Below, one piece after another: positions 44,906 through 55,612 of a stretch of DNA of 64,000 nucleotides. This DNA comes from Spirometra erinaceieuropaei (lineage: Eukaryota > Platyhelminthes > Cestoda > Diphyllobothriidea > Diphyllobothriidae). How positions within the stretch are numbered: position 1 is the first letter of the stretch; each line of letters begins with the position of its first letter. A model generated the notes under the pieces. It was not told where the DNA came from. It made no database searches and saw only the letters and a program-made list of their open reading frames with translations. The stretch is from the NCBI GenBank assembly GCA_902702965.1, contig CACRXP010000648.1, positions 111,115 through 175,114 on the forward strand. The letters are read 5' to 3'. Made by a program: the position numbers and the translations under genes.

Positions 44906-45281
44906 TATGCACATATGCGTCCTCAGATCGTTTAACCTCTTCGCCAGACGGATTTCTGCAGGGAATGCCGAGTAGTATTGGGCAAGCCTCCCCCCGCGGA
45001 AATTTCACTGATGTGAAAATGTCGATCAAGTCTCTCTTTCTGACCGAGGACCATATAAGAATAAACTATCATAGAAAATGTACTGGTGTTTCTGTTCTTC
45101 CCGACTGCTCCGGCAGTTTGCCTGCACAAATATTCTTAGGCGCCTTCTTCTTAGCAGAGTTCAGCTTCAATGGTTTATGGGTAAATATCAAATCAAGTCC
45201 CCAGCTGTCTACACTTTTCCTATTTTGCTGTCAATGGAATTACCCACCATCTACGCATCTGTTGTTAGGTTCAATTTGCAG

Positions 45282-45408
45282 AAGCGGAAGGACAGAGGGC
45301 CAAGAAATTAAGATTAATAGAGCGAGAAGGAACTCTTATCTAGAACTGGACAATCGTTCAGATGGAGAATCCTTCCTTCCCGTGGTTCAATACAGCAATA
45401 AAATCTGA
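45282..45408 (+). CDS. candidate 3'-terminal exon, hypothetical protein
   Basis: The acceptor GTTGTTAGGTTCAATTTGCAG (AG at 45280-45281) is followed by one base completing a codon, then 41 codons to TGA 45406-45408. The peptide is hydrophilic (GRTEGQEIKINRARRNSYLE, LDNRSDGESFLPVVQYSNKI) and resembles a C-terminal tail. AATAAA overlaps the last codons (45397-45402). A possible upstream exon with acceptor TTTCTGCAG at 44961 (peptide PSSIGQASPRGNFTD) is less certain, because the minus strand is equally open there. Confidence 0.45.
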
Positions 45409-45607
45409 GTTCACAATTTCAAAACTCCGCTCTTCCTCTCAAAGACTCGGGACCGTCTATAACAGACAGCGACCTTAGTAAATCAGAGATGAAATTTCGT
45501 CACCAGATTAGGTATTAGATTTCCATCTTGATTCGAAAAATTTCCACGGTTGGATAGGGAAGAAGACAGTTGGCTCAGCTGTAAATGCCGCTGTTGCGGT
45601 ATATTAC

Positions 45608-45684
45608 CGTGGAAACAGCAGACAGCAGACGGGGACGTAAACTGCGCGTACTGATCCTCGTTGTTATTGGCCATACTGCGATCC
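45608..45684 (-). CDS. candidate short internal exon, hypothetical protein
   Basis: The minus-strand acceptor TTTCTAATCCCGCAG (ending 45685) and donor CCACG|GTAATA bound 77 bases that are open in two frames. One frame reads MANNNEDQYAQFTSPSAVCC and the other starts IAVWPITTRISTRSL. The splice sites are good but the short length and double-open frame leave it uncertain. The plus strand is open here too. Confidence 0.33.
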
Positions 45685-46039
45685 CTGCGGGATTAGAAAT
45701 TTTAGGCGATTTGATCAGCAATCGACGGTTGACCGGACCGACAGGCCAGAATTTTCTTTTAAACAGTTCCGTGCACAGAAAGGTCATTCTGGGGTACGGA
45801 ACTGTGAATGAATACAAGGAGACACATTGCGTCAGTCCGCGGGTTTCATTAGCCCCTTCCCATGTGTGCGTGTGTGTACGACGTTTTCACGCATGCGAGA
45901 TGTACGCCGCCCAATCCTCTGGTGTGAAATCGTGATGTATTATTGGGAAGCCAAGTTGTGCATGTGGTGCGCACAGACAAAGTAACCAGATATGTCATCT
46001 ACCACGCACATCCCCCGCAACTGTCAACTAACCAGCTCA

Positions 46040-46672
46040 GACAGTGACTGGGACCTGGATATGGGAAGGGAGAGTTAGATCGTCGACTCAGCACATTTAC
46101 CTCATTATAAACAATCTGACACGCTTGAATCTACACAGCGCGCTAAAAGCCGTTGCTTGGAAGGAAGCCAACTGACAGGACAACTTGGACCTCACAGTCG
46201 GCCCACCGTTGTGTGTTTGTGCAGAGCCGCCGACTGGTAACCTAAGATGCAGGCTGCAATGGCTCCCGCCCAGTGTGGACTTTATGGCACTCCCACTCTA
46301 TGGGATTCGAGCCAGGTCTGTGGGCAAGCCTAGATGCAGCTCCGGCCGTGCCTGTCGCCCTTATGTTGTCGTTGGTGAAAAATCTTGATAAATAGTTGTG
46401 TGGACCAAGGGGTGTGGAGTGGAACGCCAAGGTGCGTGCTCGACCATGCCGTCCACCTGTGCCCTCACCCGCCTCCGGTTTTCTTGACTTCCTTGACACC
46501 GGGTCCAGGTGGGGAGTGCGGAATAGAGAGTGCGGTAGATGATGTGCAAGTATACTATCACTATAAACTAATTCACGCACAACTCACCGTCCCTGCTTCA
46601 CCATGCTGTGGAGCGCACGGTGGACATCGTCGGCGTCGACGGTCGAACTGTCATGTGTGTGTACGTGTGTGG
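46040..46672 (+). mobile_element. zinc-finger LINE 3'-tail fragment (copy L8)
   Basis: About 630 bases in the order GGGAAGGGAGAGTTAGATCG, CATTATAAACAATCTGACAC, CGCTAAAAGCCGTTGCTTGG, ACCAAGGGGTGTGGAGTGGA, TTGACACCGGGTCCAGGTGG, GGTCGAACTGTC and a GT-rich end. This is co-linear with the minus-strand copy L6. Long open frames on both strands are repeat by-products. Confidence 0.85.
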
Positions 46673-49637
46673 AAGATAAGTGGTCGTGTCCTGTTGCCTC
46701 TGAAGGCGAGCCTTGAGACAGAGCGAGCCCCAGAATTTTACTATGCACAACAAAAACGTCTTCCACCCCCAAAAGCTGACGGGCTACAATGCACGCAGGC
46801 TGGAGTGCCGTCGTGGAACTGTGTAGGACAAAAACGATTTACTCGTAATTTGTTCGACAATTAAATTTCTACGAAAAAGAGACCAGCGATGCATGGAAAG
46901 ACTTTTCCTGAGGTAGAGACTGGCCGTTCGGAGTTCATAGATCTAACAGCCGTTGGTAACGTTTTTATCATCACCAGGGCCTGCTAGTCGGCCTTCGTTA
47001 TATCAAGTTGCCTCAGGATTTATCACCTCTGAGCTTATAGAATGTGCGTGATACCTGACGTAGCCAGATAGGATCTTATCACTACGCCTTAACAGATGGA
47101 GGAATTTGTCCTTGATTACATTTCCTGTATTGCAAAATATCGTATACATTGGGCTTTTATTTGAGTGTGTCCGAAGGCATTCTGACATAAGACTTTAAAG
47201 ATACGAGCATTTCAATAGGTTCAAACACAAAAGTAAATGGTAATTTTAGTAGTTAAAAGGATGTCACGATTTTTGCAATTCAACGTCGCGCCCGACCATG
47301 ATACCACTGACCGTAGGAAGTAGGATAAACACTGAGCTTGTTCTTATTGGGGGTTGTCAATTGCCAAGTCTCTGGAGGTAATTGTCTCATGTCTTTTAAA
47401 TTCATCTGTACGTACCCAGAGAGAGTATTGCTTCAAAATATGCTCGTTATAGATGGCGCGATTGGAGATTCCCTGTCATTTAGAATACTTGTCAGGACGT
47501 ACTGCCTTAAACAGTCGTGAAGCATCCCATTATTGATCTGAATTGTTACCACTTCCACCAAATTGGAGGGTTTTGCCAACTTTCCCGTTAGTTATCTTCA
47601 GTGTGAACCCCTGTCAACGTGATAGAGGAGACGACCGCGTTTTACTGACTTAAATCTTATTGCAAAGTAAAATTTAACAAAGAGTCGAGATTGTTACCTG
47701 CACAGAATTAAATAAGGTTAAATTACTGTCAGTATACTTATACTTTGTGCGAGGAGGTTGGATGCAACCAACGAGATGTACATTATATTTGGCTCAAAAG
47801 TATGCAAAAACGAAGGTGTTTTCCTTTATAACTCCGTTTAGCGTGAGCACGTTCATAAAATAAAAGGGTCAGTTAAAAGCTGTAGCTATTTAGAGTAACC
47901 AAATTATGTTCATATTTTCGCACAAAAAAGTGTTCAAGCTCTGGCTAAATGGCTTTCTTAAACCCTCTATATACATTTTCGCAGTTTTATTTTTAAAGCA
48001 TCTTAGCTGACGCAGGTTGTTCGAAGTAAACAAAACAAATCCCTAGTCAAGAAACCGAGTTGCTGGTTAGCGCAATAAAAGTGTTGTTCTCGAAAAGTCT
48101 TGTCCACGCTAACACTGTCGACCGCATACGACAGTGAGTTTTGCACAGAACGTGGACTGTCCCACTTGATTCCTTGCGTGCATATTAAAACTGTGTTATT
48201 GTTCTAGGTGGGGAAATAAAGCGAACTGCCTCTCCGTAAGTTTTTTAGTTTGTGTACTAATAACGGCCACATACGCCATGGAATATGCGCAGTTTGTCTT
48301 TATTGCTAGTCCTCTGATCAGGCTCAATGTTTTGGCGTTGGTGGGTGCGGTGGAAGTTCACTTTAAAACATAACATAATAGTCTTTGCTTTGGTTCGTTC
48401 TTTCCCCATATAATATCTATAAGATGTCATCTATGACGGCCGTCATTGCGCTAGCAGTACACTACAGACGGAAAACTCTGACGGATAAATTTCTAAACAG
48501 TTTAGCATGTAACAATGGCAATGATGTTGACAAAAACGTATGGGCCAAAAAGTGAGCACTGACTTTTCAATGTTGTTCAGAACGTTGTAGTCTATTAAGA
48601 TAGATTAACAGAGTGCGTTAGTAAAATCCCCAAGGCAAACTAGGTTGCAAATGACTGACAATGATAAAAGCCTTCACTCACAAAACAACCCAAAACGGTA
48701 AACGTCTACTTTCGGAAGGCAGTAGAAGATAAGACTTAAGTTACAAGACGTTCTCGCTGGTGATAAATTTTATATAATCATTGGATTTGTGCAACTTCAT
48801 TTACGTGACTAGACCTCATACTTACATGAGACAGGAGAAAGATTAAATACAACTGCCAAAAAACTTCTTCCTTATAAATTGGTTACCGCCCGCAAGTTAA
48901 ATTTTCAAAGAAAGACTTTACACATGCTTTTGTCGTGATTTATGCATGGATTCAACTTCGGAGGTTAGGGGATAAGAACTATGTTAACAAGCACTTCAAA
49001 GTCGTGAAGGTCGCCAATCTGTTCAAACACCAGATTGGCTGGCTACGCGTTCGACTCTTTTAACCTTTTCAAAACTACTTTTAAATGCAATTTGTCATTC
49101 ACTCATTCCCTAATCCTCCCTTAAACAGTAATTAAATTGGCTATTATTCAACGTAATCACAGGTTAGCGAGGCAAGCTGGACTTTTGTGCAAGAGTTGGA
49201 CAAGCTAATCTGTCTTGTTTAGCAAGACAAATCCTATGTTTGCTCCAGACTTTTAACTATTTGAGTGCTTAGGCTAATGGTAAGTCAAGGCGTCGTGATG
49301 TAGAGCTCATCAGTAATCGCAGGCGAATTGTAAAAGAAGGAGTTTTAGATTCCAAATTCCGTTTTAAGACTCTTTATGTGGTACTTTAGCTGAGGGTTCC
49401 TATTTATTAATAAAATTCGCCAAATCTATCAATATGGAGATATAAGCTAATTTAAACATAAACTGCGCAAATATAAAGCAGTTAAGCGTTTCTCCCAAAT
49501 TACTGTACATTTTGCCTTGCCTCTACCTCCTGGCGGTTGTCTGGCAATTATTAGTTTCCTGGGCAATGTTGCATGGATCTCCTGAATACCTATGAAATAT
49601 ACGTCCTTATCTGCTAGTGTACAATGCAAATTTGCAG
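46673..49637. other. no supported gene
   Basis: AT-rich. A perfect 9-bp hairpin (GCCAATCTG/CAGATTGGC) lies at 49013-49039 and a 7-bp one (ACTGTCG/CGACAGT) at about 48113-48135. Nothing else is seen. Confidence 0.45.
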
Positions 49638-49828
49638 GTAATCATAGTTCATCCCTTCGGTTAAGTGCTTTATTGTGTGCTCGAAATGGGAATTACGTAG
49701 TATATCTTGCAAAGCAAGTAGGTAGTTTGTCTTCAAATCAAGTTATGAGGGAGTTCATTTGTCCTGTACCAGCAGTTTTTCGATCTGAGACTACTACCAG
49801 TCAGGCCTTCGAGTTCGTTAACAGATAA
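49638..49828 (+). CDS. candidate 3'-terminal exon, hypothetical protein
   Basis: The acceptor CAATGCAAATTTGCAG (AG at 49636-49637) opens two bases plus 62 codons to TAA, with a second TAA directly after. The peptide (NHSSSLRLSALLCARNGNY, VVYLAKQVGSLSSNQV, MREFICPVPAVFRSE) looks clearly coding. No domain is recognised. A further open frame at 49905-50108 is open on both strands and was not called. Confidence 0.47.
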
Positions 49829-50561
49829 TAATGTTTTGCGTGGCGATCCCGTCTAAAGATTATGTATGCGGATAAAAAAGACTTCAAAAATTCTCACATA
49901 AGAAGTGGAATGTAAGAAATTCCCACTAAATGGACGTGGATCGATCCATCTTGAATACAAAAACCAGACTGAGAGTATTGAGGAGTCGAGACACAATGAT
50001 CAGCTTTCTATGAACTCTGACATGACAGTTTTTGAACTGGCTGTCGTCTTCAGCCCACAGTACGCGATGCCTAGGTCGTGTTCTTGGTGCCTGAACCCAC
50101 TCAATTGACCACCAAGTTCTCCTTAAATAGACCATCCCTAACACGTGTTACGGCTCAGCGTACTTTTTGTCGGATTTGGAATGCAACAAAAATCCCCCAA
50201 GGGTAGTCTTCGTCGATCTACTCTAGTTGCAATATGGAACTCAGATAACTGTTCAGGGCGATCGACTTGAAATTCCTAATAACCCATCATAATCGGATTT
50301 TGAACTTGGATGAAACAGCATCCGGCGTGGAGACTTCGGTTGCATGTAACTGGGATATAGGTTACAAATAACAATACAAACTGTTTTTAGTCTCCTTTGG
50401 CGATATTCTCACCAGTGGCATTTTATTACTGACACACAGAATTCGTTGAGCCTCAAATAAATACCTATCTGTGATTGCCTGTGGTGACCTTAATCCGTGG
50501 CGCATAAAAACCATAAGGAACAACTGCTTTTAAAAATATTACCTCCTTTAGAAAAAAATAC

Positions 50562-50710
50562 CTTAAAATTGATAAAACCACAATGACGCGTCTTAACAGG
50601 CATTCGACCCGAATAAAGTTTAGGAATTTCGAGCGGCATACGAAATAATTCAAATCCAGTTTTGTTACAACTGCCTTTGGCTTGATAGTTGTTCAAGCGT
50701 TTTTGGCGAG
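50562..50710 (-). CDS. candidate internal exon, hypothetical protein
   Basis: The minus-strand acceptor GGTTATTGAAGATTACAG (ending 50711) and donor TTTTAAG|GTATTT bound 149 bases: two bases plus 49 codons, ending in phase 0. The peptide RQKRLNNYQAKGSCNKTGFE, LFRMPLEIPKLYSGRM, PVKTRHCGFINFK is strongly protein-like, and beyond the donor the frame becomes low quality. A strong donor AAAAG|GTAAGT lies 50 bases upstream (50761), preceded by an ATG (MTSDKVK). Its phase does not fit this exon, so the two were not joined. Confidence 0.5.
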
Positions 50711-50931
50711 CTGTAATCTTCAATAACCACCAATAAAGAAGAATATAAAAATCTACTTACCTTTTAACTTTGTCGGAAGTCATTTAATTAATCAGAATGT
50801 CTATAATTTACCAAAAACATTTTTTCCATACAACAATAAGCAGGCTTATCTTCAGAAGCTCTTCATGTTTGCGATGAGGGCCGTCTCTCCCGCGAAAGTC
50901 CTATACCCTCATGTGCGTCTACGTTTCTCAC

Positions 50932-51050
50932 ACGAAAACACGAATATTTTTCCAAAGAAATAAGTCGCCATCGCCTTGAAAAGTGTTGGGATGTGCCAAA
51001 ACTCAAGCCCTCGATTATACTGAGCCAGCCATCGACCTTCTTCAAATCAA
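50932..51050 (-). CDS. candidate internal exon, hypothetical protein
   Basis: Minus strand, acceptor CACTTGCATGTTATAAG (ending 51051) and donor TTTCGT|GTGAGA bound two bases plus 39 codons, ending in phase 0. The peptide DLKKVDGWLSIIEGLSFGTS, QHFSRRWRLISLEKYS is coding-like. It is upstream of and on the same strand as the 50562-50710 exon, but the phases (0 to 1) require another exon between them if they are one gene. Confidence 0.37.
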
Positions 51051-53721
51051 CTTATAACATGCAAGTGCAACGTTTAAGAAAACGACGTCTCTTGGGAACA
51101 CCTACAGGGGCTAAAGCTTTCTAAAAGTGCTAGGACATGATGAAAACCGGAATCCACACTTGGGATCCTATGTAGTAATGCTGGGAGTGCGCAGGCACTG
51201 AGATTTGGCGTGACTTTTTGAGATTAGACCCAAGGTTGCTTACCGCCTTTTATTCTTCAGCCCCAAAATAAAAATTTATTTTTGAAACACTATGTGTGAC
51301 AGAGGAATATAAAGTTAGAGTGGGCTTACGATAAAGTCCTGGGCGTTCTTATTCTCGTGTCCTAACGTTATCCTTTTCAAGAGTTATTATCCGTAGTATT
51401 GTAAATTTCACATATATTTTCGTATCAGCGAATATTATTCTTAAAATACGACTTATGCTATTAACTATTGACAGTTAGCTGGCAAAAACTGGTATCTTGT
51501 TGCGTACAAAAGTCATTCTTCGTAACCAACAACCTTTTAAGATCCACGCATATTAATTAGGAAGAGTTTCCACCAATTCGTGTATACTGTTGTGAAAGAC
51601 CTCTGATACAACTGAAAGTATCGGAAACACTATAAAAACCCGATATTAACAAGTCAGTCGACGTAGTTTACAATTATCCGAATGTGGTTAAGGTGAGAAT
51701 TTCCCAATCAAATTTAAATATACGACATTTGCAGGTAAATCGAAGCAAATTATTTCCACTCAATTAAACTCCAAACTGACAGTTTAAAACATGTATTGGC
51801 TGAAAGCGCAAGCCCTTTTCCATAGAAATCAAAGAGAAACCTACCGAACGAACCGACCCCACAGGTTTTCCAAAATCACAGTGCTTCTAAACAAATCAGA
51901 GAAACGACTCATGCTTGAATGAAATAAGGTAGGCGATATTGCCTAATTGCGTCTGCTTTCAAATTGATCGTATTTATGGGCAAATTGCAAAAAAATAAAA
52001 AAAATTGCGGTAGGACTGACTTAAGTGGCCCCTAAGCAGGACATGGAGACGGGAACCGCGTGCAATACGGACAAAATTGAGTCAACCTGCCGAGGATGTA
52101 AGGCAAGGTTTTGGGCTAGGGTTAGAGTCAGGTTAAGGATAAGGTTTAAGATTAGATTCATAATTAATGGTGAGTTAAGTCAGGATCAAGTTTGGGGGTC
52201 AAGGTAGAGGCTAGTTTTAACTGCAGAATTAGGGTTTATGGTAGGGTTGGGGTCAAGGTTAGGGCATCGACTTAGTGTTATAGTGGGGTTATTGTTAGGG
52301 TTAAGACATGGGAATATTTTGACTTTTCTGGAATTAAGCTCAGGTCTACCTTCACTACTTAGGCGGGGCGTACCTATTCCTACGTTCAGCATGACGGCCC
52401 GGATAAGGCAGTTCCACCAAATTTACGATTATATAGCGCAAGGTTAAGAAAGCTTAATTTCCTTTCAGCCGGCTCTTCGTGCAGGCCTGTCAGGTTCATC
52501 CGGTGCGTGCCTACGCGCATTGTCGTCTATCGTCTGTCCACACTACCACGTGTTCACCCACCGTCACGCGCTTATTTACTTGCAATCATTTTGGATCAAA
52601 TCAACTTGTCTAGCCGACTGCAGTTATTCCCTAGCTGTAAAACTCCTGCTCAATCGATCGACCTTACCTTGACTGTTTGCGCTCTGAATCGACCGGCAGA
52701 AGAACTCCAGATTTTTACAAAAAACAATAACTCCAATATGCAGTGCAGACTTTGACCGTTTCCTTGTCAAATAACGCGAGATTCAGCTCAGTTCCTTGCG
52801 TTTGGTTGAAACGTTGTTTTTGAAATTAAAGCCCAGAAGAAAGAGGAGGCATAAACACTTAAAAGAAATCTGCAGACGCCTTTCAAATACTTTGTATTTT
52901 TTTCGGGCATTATTCACTGCTTTCAAACGCATGTGGCAACACCCATATAGAAAACGTATTAATGCTCAAATTTGCTATACCTTAAGCCTTTATCTAGGAA
53001 AATATCCTCTTTTTGAGCGATCTGGCGACCTAGGCGTTAAAGTGCTATGACGAAAGCTGGCTGCCAAATATCACTCTCACAAATCTCATCAGCTCAAGAA
53101 ATCTTGATCAACGACGTCGAGAAACAAAGAGCCGGATCACAACAGAAGAGGGCGCCGATTAAAGAAACGTGTCTTTTTTAGATTTCTAGAGATCCCCGAA
53201 AGCTGGTTAAGGCTCTCATTACAAAATGTGGGTTTGTTCTTGAAGGATTTCCCTAGTCACGCTTGGTTCAAAGAACCTCGCTTGCGCTTCCTTTCTCTTT
53301 TTAGTCAACGCATTTTGGAAAAACGTCACGAACTTCTGTGGTGAAAGTAGCATAAAAATCTAGATGCAAACTATCTCGAAAGCCTTTATTAAGCATGTAC
53401 TGTCCGCCTGAAGAAATCTATGCCATAGTGGGTTTGTCGGCCTCAAATGATAAACATTTGGTCTAGCTACTAGCAGGAGTCTCCCCAATCGCCTTTTTCT
53501 GAGCTCAAATAAAAATAACTGTGGGCAAATCTTTATATAATGAGGTAACTCGCTCATGAAATTTATGCAGCATCATACTAATGTCTTGAATGCAGCTTAC
53601 GCTAAGCAGTCGACATCCCTTTCAAAACGCCCATCTGTCTGATGATAATTTTGATACTGGATCTTTCCAGAAGATGAGTCGATAGGGCGAGTATCTACAT
53701 ACGCATATTCGCCTGCGTGGT
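51051..53721. other. no supported gene; telomere-like tract inside
   Basis: Apart from the TTAGGG-like tract at 52110-52305 nothing is recognised. A plus-strand frame at 52507-52755 and a minus-strand frame at 53360-53557 lack splice support. Confidence 0.4.
52110..52305 (+). repeat. degenerate telomere-like (TTAGGG-related) tract
   Basis: About 200 bases are dominated by variants of TAGGGT, GGTTAAG and GGTTTA, with intact CTAGGGTTAG, TAGGGTTGGGG and TTAGGGTTAAG. The strand bias is strong (G/T/A-rich with very little C). A short complementary stretch lies at 24727-24830. Confidence 0.6.
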
Positions 53722-53772
53722 GGTGGCTACTCAATAACATCGATGGGACCCCGACGGGTCTTTAATAAAATA
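53722..53772 (+). mobile_element. extreme 3' end of a CR1-like LINE
   Basis: Codons for DGTPTGL plus TAA (53743-53763), the GACCC-CGAC-GGGTC hairpin (53747-53760) and TTTAATAAAA match the minus-strand end at 4062-4075. Only about 50 bases are recognisable. Confidence 0.6.
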
Positions 53773-54391
53773 TTATCAAAATTCACATATATAGAGGAAC
53801 ACAAAACAAGCGAAAATCTCGACTCCAATTGTAAAATGATAATCACGAATAAAGGCATACGATGAGGGCGTATTTAACCTCCAAAATAAAAACTCAAGGA
53901 ACAACTTTGAAGAATCTTTTTTGCATGAAAACACCTCTGCTGTCCCCTACTATCAACCTGAAGCCAGAGAAGTCCAATACATCCTACATCAGCCCTGCAG
54001 ACGTGACGCTGGAGCCCCCAGTTTGAAACTGTCCACCACAGCTCCTATCCTGGTTATGGCCTTAAGTAACAAATGTTGGTCTAGGCTCAGCAACCCTAAG
54101 GCGATTTACTTTTGGACACAACTTAACTGATGCCGGCTTATGTGCATTAATAATTAACCTGCGATTGTTTGACAAAATAGGCAACAGATAGAAATAACAG
54201 GCCTATACTTCCAGAAAAAAAGGGCGTTCGAAAGTATGCGCACATGCAGACATTGCACTGCAACATAATGATAAGGTTAACAAAGAGAAATATAAGTTCG
54301 AATATGTCCAGACTCGTATAAGAGTATTGGGGATATTTTACCTAACAAAAAAGAGTCATTTGTGCGGCAAATTTCATATTAAATCCTCCTA
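53773..54391. other. no supported gene
   Basis: Nothing is recognised. Confidence 0.4.
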
Positions 54392-55380
54392 CAGTGAGTG
54401 ACCTATCTCATGAAATGTTGGCTGAAATTCTGAAATGCGTTTTCGATTAGGAAAGATTACTTGGTCGCGGTTGTAATATTGCTTATCATGTGGCACACTC
54501 TGATAACATTTCGAACTTGACAGGATGCCGGCTTTTAAATGCACTTCTTTTAAATCTCCTGTAGAAAGCGTGCTTGGTAAAAAATGACTACTTAAGTAGC
54601 ATGCACTTTTCTCCTTGACTTTCGATGGTCTTGGAAATTTAAATATATTTTATAGAAACTATAGAAAAATATGCTTTCTTTTAGTCAATCAATAGTGAAG
54701 TACGTCTCCTTTATAGTTCATACTTAAGGAAGGAGTATAATTAGGTTTTAAAAAAGTTTTCTAATGTCCGAATAATTTGGAACCTGATCATTCGTTGCAT
54801 TAGGGCTAAGTGATTTCACTCTACAAGGTGCATGCGTTCCACGTAAAGAAAATCACATATTTTTCTATGTCATTAAAGAGACATCATAGAGAGTCCTTAA
54901 AATTCTGCAATGAATGCGAACCATGTTGTACATTTCATGAGGAGTAGTGATAAACGGCCAGGTACGATGCTATGTGAATGGACACTTCGAGGTCTTAAAA
55001 AGTCTCATAATTAAAAACTTATTTAAAACCTTATTATACTTCTTCCTTGAATATAAAATATAAAGAAGACGTAATTCTCTATTGATTGACTAAAAGAAGG
55101 CATATTTTTATGGTTTCTATAAAATATATTTGAATTTCCAAGACCATCGAAAATCAAGGGTAAGAAAGTCATGCTACTTAAGTAGTCATTTTTACCGAGC
55201 ACGCTTTCTACAGGAGATTGAAAAGAAGTGCATTTGAAAGCCGACATCCTGCCAAGTCCGAAATGTTATATGAGTGTGCCATAAGATAGGCAGTATTGCA
55301 ACCGTGACCAAGTAATCCTTCCTAATCGAAAACACCCTTCAGAATTTCAGCCAAAATTTCATGAGATAGGTCACTCACTG
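54392..55380. mobile_element. TA-flanked fold-back element (copy F4, best preserved)
   Basis: This 989-base element starts CAGTGAGTGACCTATCTCATG and ends with its exact complement, flanked by TA (54390-54391 and 55381-55382). The arms are about 380 bases each and pair with few mismatches: TACTTAAGTAGCATG at about 54590 against 55170, and CTCCTGTAGAAAGCGTGCT at 54557 against 55198. They surround a centre of about 230 bases. CAGT termini and a TA target duplication are the signature of Tc1/mariner-type transposition. No transposase is encoded. Confidence 0.92.
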
Positions 55381-55414
55381 TAAGTGAAGGGTTTCAATAA
55401 AAGCGGAATTAATA

Positions 55415-55612
55415 GATGTTTTGGCAGATTTTGAATAATTCATATTGACCCAACTGTGCAAAACCTCTGCGTCTCGGTAGGCCTCATACCCACGACAGCA
55501 AAGGGGGGGGAGAGTTTTGTACAACCAACGCACTAACCACCTGAGCTATGAGGCCCCGCCGTAGTTTTTCACAGTTGGGTCAATATGAATTACTTAAAAT
55601 CTGCCAAAGCAT
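55415..55612 (-). mobile_element. inverted-repeat element carrying a tRNA-like unit
   Basis: Arms TTGGCAGATTTT...ATTGACCCAACTGTG (from 55421) and the complement ending at 55606 surround a tRNA-like unit on the minus strand. That unit has an A box TAGCTCAGGTGGTTAG (55533-55548), a run of eight C in place of an anticodon arm, and a degraded B box (55480-55491). The acceptor halves GCCTCAT and ACCGAGAC still pair partly. It begins only about 35 bases after fold-back element F4. It is not a functional tRNA gene. A half copy is at 7086-7190. Confidence 0.75.

Noticed and set aside
49905..50144. Coding exon on either strand
   Set aside because: Both strands are open over the same 200 bases and neither has convincing splice sites, so no choice can be made.
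50762..50784. A first coding exon (ATG ... AAAAG|GTAAGT) on the minus strand
   Set aside because: The donor is strong, but the phase is incompatible with the good exon 50 bases downstream, and all frames before the ATG are closed.
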